Below are positions 8,213-15,568 of a stretch of DNA of 20,712 nt, one piece after another (position 1 is the first letter of the stretch; each line of letters begins with the position of its first letter). The stretch is from RQOF01 sp964394475 (GTDB taxonomy: Bacteria; Calditrichota; Calditrichia; RBG-13-44-9): NCBI GenBank assembly GCA_964394475.1, contig CAYMXZ010000037.1, positions 1 through 20,712 on the forward strand, read 5' to 3'. Under the pieces are notes generated by a model. That model was not told where the DNA came from, made no database searches, and worked only from the letters and a program-made list of their open reading frames with translations. The translations under genes were made by a program, and so were the position numbers.

Positions 8213-8830
8213 ATGGAACGTTTTCAAATTCATCATAAGAATCCGCATAAAAGAGTGATTGCTAAGGCAGTTCAGGTTCTGCAAGATGGCGGTCTGATTA
8301 TCTATCCCACCGATACGGTGTATGGAATTGGATGCAATCTTTATAATAAGACGGCTCTGGAAAAATTGTATGCGTTAAAGAAAAAAACCAAATTTGATCC
8401 CATCAGTTTGATTGTAAAAGACATTCAGCAGGCAAGTTCATATGTACGGATTTCCAACTTTGCGTATAAAATATTGCGCCGTTGCTTACCTGGCCCCTAT
8501 ACTTTTATTCTACCCTCCGGCCGAGAAATTCCCAAAATCATGTTGAGCCGCCGGAAAGAAGTTGGGATTCGTGTTCCTGATAATGAAGTCTGCCTGGCAC
8601 TTTTAGACGCTCACCCCTATCCACTGGTCAATACCTCGGTCAATCTTCAACCAGATGAACTTTTAAATAATCCCGATGATATTGAGCGCCTTTATAAACA
8701 TGCGGTCGATCTGATGCTTGATGTTGGGTGGATTCCTGATGCTCAGGAATCAACAGTAGTCAGTTTGGTGGGTGATGAACTCAAGGTGCTTCGAGAAGGA
8801 AAAGGTAAATTAGATCAGCTATTTATTTAA
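8213..8830 (+). CDS. YrdC-domain protein, YciO subfamily
   Basis: It has 205 residues and a single YrdC fold. The N-terminal pattern (H..NP..R.I..AV..L..GG.IIYPTDTVYGIGCN, residues 8-42) and PGPYTFIL match E. coli YciO better than TsaC or Sua5. NTSVN is the nucleotide-site S-x-N motif, and the protein ends in V(V)REG-like LREGKGKLDQLFI. TsaC/Sua5 make threonylcarbamoyl-AMP for tRNA t6A. YciO proteins are related, but their own physiological role is uncertain, so I do not call this the t6A enzyme. No Sua5 C-terminal domain is present. No clear ribosome binding site is seen before the ATG. It heads a plus-strand run of five genes. The 212-nt gap after csrA shows nothing assignable. Confidence 0.88.
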   Translation: MERFQIHHKNPHKRVIAKAVQVLQDGGLIIYPTDTVYGIGCNLYNKTALEKLYALKKKTKFDPISLIVKDIQQASSYVRISNFAYKILRRCLPGPYTFILPSGREIPKIMLSRRKEVGIRVPDNEVCLALLDAHPYPLVNTSVNLQPDELLNNPDDIERLYKHAVDLMLDVGWIPDAQESTVVSLVGDELKVLREGKGKLDQLFI

Positions 8831-8868
8831 GTGCAGGTATAATTTTTTAAATAAAAACAGAGGAAAAA

Positions 8869-9258
8869 ATGAAAAAAATTATTCACACCAATGAAGCCCC
8901 ACCGCCGGTAGGACCTTATAGTCAGGCGGTAATGGTAGGAAATTTAGTGTTTACGGCCGGTCAAATTCCCCTTCATCCCCAAACCGGCAACTTAGAAGAA
9001 AACGATATTCGAAAACAGACAGAACGTGTTATAAAAAATGTTGAAGCGGTATTAAAAGCCGCTGGATCTGATCTATCGCAAGTTATTAAGACCACGGTTT
9101 TTTTGAAAAATATGAACGATTTTGCTCAAATGAATGAGGTTTACGGAAAATTTTTTTCTGAGCATCCTCCTGCTCGTTCGGCAGTTGAAGTCAGCCGCCT
9201 TCCAAAAGATGTTTTAGTGGAAATAGAATGCATCGCTGTCGTAAAGGATAAGAAATAA
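8869..9258 (+). CDS. ridA: RidA family enamine/imine deaminase
   Basis: It hydrolyses reactive 2-aminoacrylate and related enamines made by PLP enzymes to keto acids plus ammonia. The 129 residues form a trimeric YjgF fold. The N-terminal APPPVGPYSQAV, FTAGQIPLHPQTG and C-terminal PPARSAVEVSRLPKDVLVEIECIAV are all canonical. R103 is the conserved substrate-binding arginine. AGAGGAA precedes the ATG. It lies 38 nt after the YciO-like gene and 37 nt before the lipid kinase, so it is probably in the same transcript. Confidence 0.96.
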   Translation: MKKIIHTNEAPPPVGPYSQAVMVGNLVFTAGQIPLHPQTGNLEENDIRKQTERVIKNVEAVLKAAGSDLSQVIKTTVFLKNMNDFAQMNEVYGKFFSEHPPARSAVEVSRLPKDVLVEIECIAVVKDKK

Positions 9259-9295
9259 TCTGTTATTTTATAACTAAAAACTTTTTAGGTCATAC

Positions 9296-10186
9296 ATGGA
9301 AAAATATGCCATTATTCTGAATCCATATGCGGGTAGGGGAAAAGCAGCTAAAATAGAACAGCAAATTCTAGGAGAATTTAAAAAGCAGATTGGAAACTAT
9401 GATCTTTTTAAAACGGAATATCCAAATCATGCAAAAGAGATTGCCGAACAGGTAAAAATGAGCTATCCGGTAGTCATTGCTGCTGGAGGAGATGGGACGG
9501 TGAATGAAACCGTAAATGGATTGATAGGTGGTCGTGCCGTTTTGGGCGCTATTCCAGTGGGCAGTGGAAATGATTTTTGTAAAATGCTGAATTTGCCGAA
9601 GAAACTTACCGATGTAATTCAAGTCATTCGCCAGAATAAACGAAAGTGGATTGATATAGGTAAAGTAGGCGATCGCTTTTTTCCCAATGGCCTGGGAATC
9701 GGTTTTGATGCCTGGGTAGTTAAGGAAAGCATGAAAGTAAAAAAATTAAGGGGTTTTCTTATTTATCTATACTCCGTGCTTAAAACTACTTTTTCATACC
9801 ACAATGCTTCCATTACACTAACCATTAATGGAAAAACGAGTCAGCGAGACATTTTTATGATTGCCGTGGGAAATGGTAAGGCCATGGGGGGAGGATTTTT
9901 CCTGAATCCCGCCGCTGAATTTAATGATGGATTGCTGGATGTATGTATCATCCGTGCCTTAAATAAACGCGAGGTATTTTTAAATTTGCCAAAAGCGATT
10001 AACGGGAAACATATTTATATTGAGCAGGTGGAAATGGCGCGTACTACCCAATTGCAAATTACCTGTGAAGAAGGAATTGCCGCTCATGCCGATGGCGAAT
10101 TATTAGGCCTCTCTTTGAAAAAACTGGATATCTCGATCATTCCTTCTGCTTTAGAAGTAATCTATAATGAAAAATCACTTAATTGA
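9296..10186 (+). CDS. Diacylglycerol kinase family lipid kinase (DagK/YegS type)
   Basis: It transfers phosphate from ATP to diacylglycerol or a related lipid at the inner face of the membrane. The 296 residues have the NPYAGRGKA motif at 9-17, the nucleotide-binding GGDGTVNE at 64-71, and IPVGSGNDFCKML near 84-96, all hallmarks of the family. The C-terminal beta-sandwich ends with DGELL, the conserved HxDGE-like motif (AHADGELL). The exact lipid substrate cannot be told from sequence (DgkB, YegS and BmrU homologues look alike). The DUF5683 gene follows after 20 nt. Confidence 0.93.
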   Translation: MEKYAIILNPYAGRGKAAKIEQQILGEFKKQIGNYDLFKTEYPNHAKEIAEQVKMSYPVVIAAGGDGTVNETVNGLIGGRAVLGAIPVGSGNDFCKMLNLPKKLTDVIQVIRQNKRKWIDIGKVGDRFFPNGLGIGFDAWVVKESMKVKKLRGFLIYLYSVLKTTFSYHNASITLTINGKTSQRDIFMIAVGNGKAMGGGFFLNPAAEFNDGLLDVCIIRALNKREVFLNLPKAINGKHIYIEQVEMARTTQLQITCEEGIAAHADGELLGLSLKKLDISIIPSALEVIYNEKSLN

Positions 10187-10206
10187 AATGAATATCCGTT
10201 AACTTT

Positions 10207-10710
10207 ATGACGTTCCAGAATCGATTCAGATTACTGTGGCTGCTCATATTCTGTTTATTATGTTCCCGCCTGTTTTCCCAAACTTCGAATATTTATAATT
10301 CATCTTTACCCTTATTTACTCAACCATTAGATACTTCCATCCTTCTCTCAGATAAATCAGTGAAATCGCCATGGGGGGCTGTGATCCGCTCGGCGATCTT
10401 ACCGGGCTGGGGACAAATTTATAATGAACAGTATGCCAAGTCAGTGATTGCTCTCGCGGCGAATGGATTACTCGTTTATCAGATTTACCACTATGAACAG
10501 CGTTGGCGAGATATGAAAAATGAAGTCGATCGATCGAAACGAAATTTATTTACCTGGTATTTTTCTCTGACTTATATTTTGACCATGGTGGATTCTTATG
10601 TGGATGCGTACTTGTTTAAATTTGATGAGGCGATGAAAATTTCATATCGAATTGACCCACAAAAGGAGAATTGGATGTGCTCCATCGATATATCATTGTG
10701 CTTACCATAA
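10207..10710 (+). CDS. DUF5683-type membrane protein
   Basis: The protein is 167 residues, with an N-terminal signal sequence or anchor (hydrophobic core about 8-23, LLWLLIFCLLCSRLFSQ, cleavage plausible after FSQ). The signature is RSAILPGWGQIYN at about 60-72, found in DUF5683 proteins of the FCB group. A hydrophobic segment (VIALAANGLLVYQIY) and a second near WYFSLTYILTMVDSYVDAYLF follow. Its function is not known; envelope location is inferred. No ribosome binding site is seen before the ATG. The last 34 nt overlap the next gene. Confidence 0.75.
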   Translation: MTFQNRFRLLWLLIFCLLCSRLFSQTSNIYNSSLPLFTQPLDTSILLSDKSVKSPWGAVIRSAILPGWGQIYNEQYAKSVIALAANGLLVYQIYHYEQRWRDMKNEVDRSKRNLFTWYFSLTYILTMVDSYVDAYLFKFDEAMKISYRIDPQKENWMCSIDISLCLP

Positions 10711-11081
10711 TTGAAGTGCTGAACCTGTCCTCTCTTCAGGCTGATCCGGGAATTAATTTTTTTTCTGAGCAGAAAGATCGTGAAGTTCAAATAGATTCCC
10801 TGCGAACAATAAAAAAGATCGATAAATACCTTGCTGCTGATAAAGCCAAGCATTTTACAGCCAGCATGATCTCCACTGTTTTTTTCTATAAACTTTTCGA
10901 AAATCAACTGAATGTGGATGAAAGCCAGATCAAGAGCTACTCAATTAGTTTTACGTTGAGTCTGGGTGTCGCTAAGGAGTTCTATGATAAATCGCGTCCT
11001 GGAAATTATTTTTCCTGGAAAGATATACTCGCCGATTTAACAGGAATGGCAGTTGGACTTATTCTAATACATCAGCCTTGA
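10677..11081 (+). CDS. Exported YfiM/DUF2279-like protein
   Basis: I start it at GTG 10677, 8 nt after AAGGAG (10663-10668). The alternative TTG at 10671 leaves only 2 nt of spacing. That gives 134 residues with a signal peptide (about 1-23, ending SLQA). The family features are the conserved DKAKHF, a hydrophobic stretch, a KE.YDK motif and a C-terminal SWKDILADLTGMAVG segment with a transmembrane look. These resemble YfiM-type outer-membrane or periplasmic proteins of unknown role. Unlike E. coli YfiM there is no lipobox cysteine. It overlaps the DUF5683 gene by 34 nt, suggesting the pair is translated together. Confidence 0.65.
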   Translation: MLHRYIIVLTIIEVLNLSSLQADPGINFFSEQKDREVQIDSLRTIKKIDKYLAADKAKHFTASMISTVFFYKLFENQLNVDESQIKSYSISFTLSLGVAKEFYDKSRPGNYFSWKDILADLTGMAVGLILIHQP

Positions 11082-11146
11082 AACAGGATTGAATCCTTCC
11101 CCGCTTCATCTGCGCATGAATTTATAAAGTATCCATCTTCAACATA

Positions 11147-12094
11147 TCAGCCATTTCCCAGGATAGCGGCAGCGAGCAGGGGGATCATAATCTCATGATG
11201 CCCGATGAAGTAATATCCTTTTCCGGTATTCTGAGTCGGCCGCTGCATCACATTCACGGTAGGACGATAATGGCGATTCATATCGAAGACGGCCGTGAAA
11301 AAACCGTGCGCCGGATATTTCAGATTTCGCACGATGGTTAAAGCTTTCAGAAATACTTCTGGTAAGATAACCGCAGACCCCACATTAATGACGATACTAC
11401 CCGCTTTTAATTGAGACACACTGTGGGTAAAGAGCTGAAAATCTAATAAAGATTTTTCGCCGAAAGCCGCTCCATCCAAGTTTGGATGCTGGTGAATAAT
11501 CTCCGTGCCCAGCGCCGGATGTAAACTTACCGGAATACTGAGTTGATAGGCATTGGCCAGCAGACTTAACCGGCGATTTTTAGATTTTTTATTGATTATC
11601 TCTTTTGCTATAATTTCGGCATAACCTAACGGATTTCCATAATTTTGATGAACGGCTTCATTGATGAATTGTGCGGTTTCTTTGGCCATTCCGAAACTCC
11701 CATCACGAAGACCAGTCGCCACATCTTCACTGGTGGCACCCCAATTGGCAATTTCTACATCATGAATAGCGCCTGCTCCATTTAAAGCCAGATGTGAAAT
11801 ACAACCGTTTTTCATTAATTGAATAATAATAGGGTTCAAGCCGCATTTGATAACATGCGCGCCTAACATCCAGAGAATAAACTTCTTCTTCTGGATGGCC
11901 TGGCGATAATATCCGACAAACTCTTTAAATTCTTTTCCAATTAAAATATCTGGAAGCGCCGCTATAAATTTTTTCATATTCATCTGACCCGAGACTGGTT
12001 TGGAAAAATCTTCAAACCTCACTTTACTTTTTCTGGTCTGAATGGAATAGGTCTGTACCTTATCAAATTTTAATTTCTGGTACTTTGATTTCAT
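11147..12094 (-). CDS. Conserved deoxyhypusine-synthase-like protein
   Basis: The protein is 315 residues, soluble, with no signal peptide. Recognisable blocks are LGAHVIKCGLNPIII (77-91), LALNGAGAIHDVEIA (102-116), GATSEDVATGLRDGSFGMA, HPALGTEIIHQHPNLDGAAFG and a C-terminal GHHEIMIPLLAAAILG. I associate this pattern, from memory, with bacterial proteins annotated as deoxyhypusine-synthase-like, an NAD-binding fold. The catalytic-lysine region of true deoxyhypusine synthase is not evident, and bacteria lack eIF5A, so the substrate must differ. AAGGAG on the minus strand (about 12101-12106) precedes the ATG. It is a single gene, convergent with the yciO-like run. Confidence 0.6.
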   Translation of the reverse strand: MKSKYQKLKFDKVQTYSIQTRKSKVRFEDFSKPVSGQMNMKKFIAALPDILIGKEFKEFVGYYRQAIQKKKFILWMLGAHVIKCGLNPIIIQLMKNGCISHLALNGAGAIHDVEIANWGATSEDVATGLRDGSFGMAKETAQFINEAVHQNYGNPLGYAEIIAKEIINKKSKNRRLSLLANAYQLSIPVSLHPALGTEIIHQHPNLDGAAFGEKSLLDFQLFTHSVSQLKAGSIVINVGSAVILPEVFLKALTIVRNLKYPAHGFFTAVFDMNRHYRPTVNVMQRPTQNTGKGYYFIGHHEIMIPLLAAAILGNG

Positions 12095-12504
12095 CCTGGC
12101 TCCTTATAAAATTTGGGTGTAGGATAAAAAAATATTCTTTTCTCTATGAATGATTCCTTTAATTTCATGTCATCCAACAGGTAAAAACAGTTTTTCTTAT
12201 TTTAATTATTTCTCAGTTTGTTGACATTTATAATCATTACAGTCAATTTGCATTCTTTGTCTCTATATTTTCAAGATAAATTTTTCATTTTGGATAAGGA
12301 TGAGTGAGAGTGAATATGTTATATACTTTCCTGGTATGAAGATGGCCAGAATTCAAAATAGATCGATGAGGGATTATTGGGTATTAAAGATTCAAATGTG
12401 ACCGAGAAAAGTTTTACAGAAAACATTACGAGAAAATCTGAAATATAATTTTGCTGTGTTTTTTGTTTTGAATTTTTTAATATCATTTACTGGAAAGTGT
12501 TATT
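12095..12504. other. 410-nt divergent spacer with no gene
   Basis: It lies between the divergent DHS-like gene and the pseudouridine synthase gene. TTGAC (12221-12225) and GTCAA (12242-12246) form a loose dyad. TTTG (12217-12220), 22 nt, TCAATTTG (12243-12250) is one base off an FCB-type promoter pointing right. It would give a 250-nt leader for the synthase gene. Short frames here have no ribosome binding sites. I see nothing else. Confidence 0.3.
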
Positions 12505-13302
12505 GTGAGAGTTTCTATGCGAAAAGAGACAGATGATTATATCTTTCGAAATTCACAGGGGAAGAAGCAGCGCCTTCATATTTTATACATGGATCAGGAT
12601 TTAATGATTCTGAATAAACCTGCTGGCCTCCGGGTAATTCCCGATCGCTGGAATCATGAATTAATCAATGTTTTCGATCTGCTGAAAGATGTTTCGATTC
12701 GTCCATTAGAAGCTGATGAGCAAAATATCTGGATTGTTCATCGCCTGGATGCGGAGACTAGCGGCCTCCTTATTTGCTCCAGAAATGCCGATGCCCATAA
12801 AATGCTCAATCAGATGTTTGAGCAGGGTAAAATTCAAAAAACCTATTTGGCTATTGTCAAAGGCTGTCCTTCACCACCGGAGGGTACCATCGATTTTCCT
12901 CTGTTGTTAACGAATCATGGTAAGGTTAAAATTCATCCCAGTGGGAAAGCCTCTTTGACCCACTATCGTTTGGTGGAACAATTTCAACATTTTTCGTTAT
13001 TGGAAGTATATCCAAAAACGGGACGGATGCATCAGATTCGGGTTCATCTGCAGGGTATTGGTCATCCCCTGGCTGTTGATTCTAAATACGGGGGATTTCA
13101 TTCGATAAAAATCAGTGATCTGAAAAAAATAAAATTGTCCTCAGAAAACGAACCATCTGCTCTGATTTCTCGTCTAACCTTACATGCCTGGAAATTGAGT
13201 TTCCTTCATCCGGCTCAGCAACAAATGATGAATTTTGAAGCCGACATTCCAAAAGATTTTCAGGCCCTTTTAAAAGCTCTCAGGAAATGGGATCGAATCT
13301 GA
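12505..13302 (+). CDS. RluA-family RNA pseudouridine synthase
   Basis: It isomerises uridine to pseudouridine in rRNA or tRNA. The family motif HRLDAETSGLL holds the catalytic aspartate (D82 counting from GTG 12505). ILNKPAGLRVI (36-46), KTYLAIVKG, GRMHQIRVHLQGIGHPLAVDSKYGG and the final AWKLSFLHP blocks are all standard. The 265 residues lack an N-terminal S4 domain, as in RluA-like rather than RluC/RluD-like members. The start is uncertain: GTG 12505 has a weak GGAAAG upstream, and in-frame ATG 12517 has GAGAG. The RNA target cannot be told. Confidence 0.9.
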   Translation: MRVSMRKETDDYIFRNSQGKKQRLHILYMDQDLMILNKPAGLRVIPDRWNHELINVFDLLKDVSIRPLEADEQNIWIVHRLDAETSGLLICSRNADAHKMLNQMFEQGKIQKTYLAIVKGCPSPPEGTIDFPLLLTNHGKVKIHPSGKASLTHYRLVEQFQHFSLLEVYPKTGRMHQIRVHLQGIGHPLAVDSKYGGFHSIKISDLKKIKLSSENEPSALISRLTLHAWKLSFLHPAQQQMMNFEADIPKDFQALLKALRKWDRI

Positions 13303-13442
13303 TTTTATACACATCTGCTGATAAAAGTCGATATTATTTTCTTCTGAGCAAGCTTGATAAGATAGAAAGTCTGAAATCAACGAAATATTAATCGGAGTAA
13401 ATAGTCTGCCTGTCTTTGATTTGCTGATCTTTCCATTCCTTC

Positions 13443-13465
13443 AAATACGGCTGGGTCGTATTTTT
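13443..13465. terminator. Possible terminator between convergent genes
   Basis: AAATACG (13443-13449) and CGTATTT (13457-13463) pair perfectly around GCTGGGT. Five T (13461-13465) follow on the plus strand. It lies between the convergent pseudouridine synthase and isoaspartyl peptidase genes and best suits the former. The stem is short and AT-rich. Confidence 0.4.
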
Positions 13466-13473
13466 CTTGGAAC

Positions 13474-14379
13474 TTAATTGGATTTTATCATGGTGACTAT
13501 CTGCTGGGATTCATGAAAATATGCCATGGCCATATAGGGAGTGTTATGACAATAGGCATAGTGGCCGGAAGAGCTAATTCCAATAACTCCCGCTAAACCA
13601 TTGACACGTTCTTGCAGGATGTGAATCGCATATTGAGCAGCCTGCATGGCTGAATGTGTACAAAACTCATCGCAGGTCAATTTGGAGAGGAGGATTTTCA
13701 GAATTGATTCCCCGTGTCCGGTTGCCGAAACAGCCCCTCTGGTATTGTCAGCATATGCTCCTGCACCGATTACCGGTGAATCACCTACCCGTCCAGGGAG
13801 CTTGCGGGGGGTGCCGCCGGTGGAAGTGGCAGCGGCAACGTTACCTTTGATGTCCAATGCTACCGCTCCGACTGTTCCCAAAGGAGAAGATTCAAAGGGT
13901 AGGCGGGTTTTAAAAGTCGGATCATCTTTTATTTTTTTATAAAACTCCAGCTCTCTTTCTGTCAAAAGTTCTTCAATTTCAACTTCCGGGAAATTCATTT
14001 TACGAAGAAATTTTTGGGCTCCTTCACCGACCAGAAAACAATGTTCAGGATGATCAATTAATAACCGGGCGGCTTTTACAGGGTGAAGTATATTTTTAAC
14101 AGCCGCTACCGCTCCAAAACTCAAATTTCTACCATCACAGATAATGGCATCAAGCTCAATTTCGCCCTCCGCATTCAGGAAAGCGCCTCGGCCGGCATCA
14201 AAAGTCTCATCTTCTTCTAAGACACACACCGCTTCTTCCACAGCATCTATGGCACTTAAGCCCTGCGCTAACTTTGGGTAAACCAGCTGAACTGCTCTCT
14301 TGCATCCCTCCATGTGGGCCTGATGCAAACTTTCCGGAATATTCCACGCTCCTCCATGCACAATTAGTTTAGGTTCCAT
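13474..14379 (-). CDS. iaaA: Isoaspartyl peptidase / plant-type L-asparaginase
   Basis: It is an Ntn hydrolase that cleaves beta-aspartyl dipeptides and asparagine. The 301-residue precursor autocleaves before Thr169 in GTVGAVALD to give alpha and beta chains. The alpha chain opens with LIVHGGAWNIPES and has DAGRGAFLNAEGEIELDA (61-78). The beta chain has ATSTGG, KLPGRVGDSPVIGAGAYAD and GAVSATGHGE. No signal peptide is present, so it is cytoplasmic. It may recycle damaged isoaspartyl proteins after proteolysis. The gene symbol follows E. coli usage. It is 111 nt from the DUF3108 gene on the same strand. Confidence 0.94.
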   Translation of the reverse strand: MEPKLIVHGGAWNIPESLHQAHMEGCKRAVQLVYPKLAQGLSAIDAVEEAVCVLEEDETFDAGRGAFLNAEGEIELDAIICDGRNLSFGAVAAVKNILHPVKAARLLIDHPEHCFLVGEGAQKFLRKMNFPEVEIEELLTERELEFYKKIKDDPTFKTRLPFESSPLGTVGAVALDIKGNVAAATSTGGTPRKLPGRVGDSPVIGAGAYADNTRGAVSATGHGESILKILLSKLTCDEFCTHSAMQAAQYAIHILQERVNGLAGVIGISSSGHYAYCHNTPYMAMAYFHESQQIVTMIKSN

Positions 14380-14490
14380 CTTTTATAACCTTCTAAAGGA
14401 AATCTTTCTGCCTTTATATGAAAATGGATAGATCGATTCAGTTAAGCCTTAAGCTGAGTATTTTTTGAATTATAAAAATGTTTATTCCAA

Positions 14491-15408
14491 TTAGCGAATC
14501 TGAGAAGGTAAGGGAAGTGGAACTCCCTCAATTTTGGTTAATTCAGTGGTAATGCTTCCTACAAAAACTGCACTTTTCATTTGAATCGGGATTTTATATT
14601 GGTCATCGCTTAACCATACCCAGAGTTCACCTTTTTGTTTGAAAATAGCTTCTCCCATTAATACCGGTTGCACGATGATACAACGAAACTTTCCAGCCCG
14701 TACTTCTATGATTTCTTTTTTCTGTACAATTACTTTAAGATCGTATACCTTTTTATTGTCATGATTTGTAAGGTATAAAGGCATTCCCACCTGTATATCC
14801 TGAGTCCGAACATAATAGAAGGAGGCCAGAATATCCAGAACATAGGGTGGGATATTCATCGTAAATTGTTCTCTTTTTTTAATTTCCAGAGGTTCATGGT
14901 CATGATAACGAATGCTCTGTACATTGGCTATTCCCATGTGTTGCTCATAATCCACCAGCAAATCGAATTTGTATGAACCTTCCCGCAGCATTTTATTGAA
15001 TTTCCATGAAAATATGCCCTGGGTATCTACCCAACTTTCGACTCTGTCGCGAACTTTGAAAATCAGATCGAAGGTTTTAGCGGATTTCGCAGTGGAGACT
15101 ATTTTATAGGCAGATCGATCGCCAACCGGCGCTATTTCTTGAACAGTCATAGTGGCTTCACCCGCTTTTATCACTCCGTAGCGGACTACAAAAGTGAGTT
15201 TTTCTCCAACTTGAAAAGCGTTATTCGGAACGATTCGATTTAAAGAATAAAGAATAGTGTCCTTGACGGATGTCACAGTCAAAGAAGAATCGCCGGGGCG
15301 GCCGACATTGTCATTTGAAAATAACGTTCTGGTATTCAATATAAGTGAATAAAAAATAAAAATTGCTGAAGATAATATAATGAAATTTATTTTATTAATT
15401 TTGCTCAT
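14491..15408 (-). CDS. DUF3108 exported protein
   Basis: The 305 residues include an N-terminal hydrophobic segment (about 8-26) acting as a signal sequence or anchor. No lipobox cysteine is present. The family region starts at FQVGEKLTFVVRYGVIKAGEATMTV and continues with beta-rich repeats, including FKVRDRVESWVD and KKREQFTMNIPPYVLDILASFYYVRT. This is the usual DUF3108 layout (FxxGExLxFxVxWxxIxAGxA). The function is unknown. Envelope location is inferred. It lies downstream of dnaA on the same strand, 160 nt away, possibly co-transcribed. Confidence 0.85.
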   Translation of the reverse strand: MSKINKINFIILSSAIFIFYSLILNTRTLFSNDNVGRPGDSSLTVTSVKDTILYSLNRIVPNNAFQVGEKLTFVVRYGVIKAGEATMTVQEIAPVGDRSAYKIVSTAKSAKTFDLIFKVRDRVESWVDTQGIFSWKFNKMLREGSYKFDLLVDYEQHMGIANVQSIRYHDHEPLEIKKREQFTMNIPPYVLDILASFYYVRTQDIQVGMPLYLTNHDNKKVYDLKVIVQKKEIIEVRAGKFRCIIVQPVLMGEAIFKQKGELWVWLSDDQYKIPIQMKSAVFVGSITTELTKIEGVPLPLPSQIR

Positions 15409-15568
15409 GTCTTTTATCTCAAGATAAACACCATTTATAGGTAAAATAAAGTATCATTTTACGCATATTTATCTGCGATGACAAGCACTAGATTAATGTT
15501 TAATAATTTTTAAGTTAGAGTTTTAATAAACAGGGAATGAAAAGGAGTCTGAGACAAATGAAGGTAGG

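Noticed and set aside
12337..12402. Short frame encoding about 21 residues in the spacer before the pseudouridine synthase
   Set aside because: No ribosome binding site and no recognisable motif.
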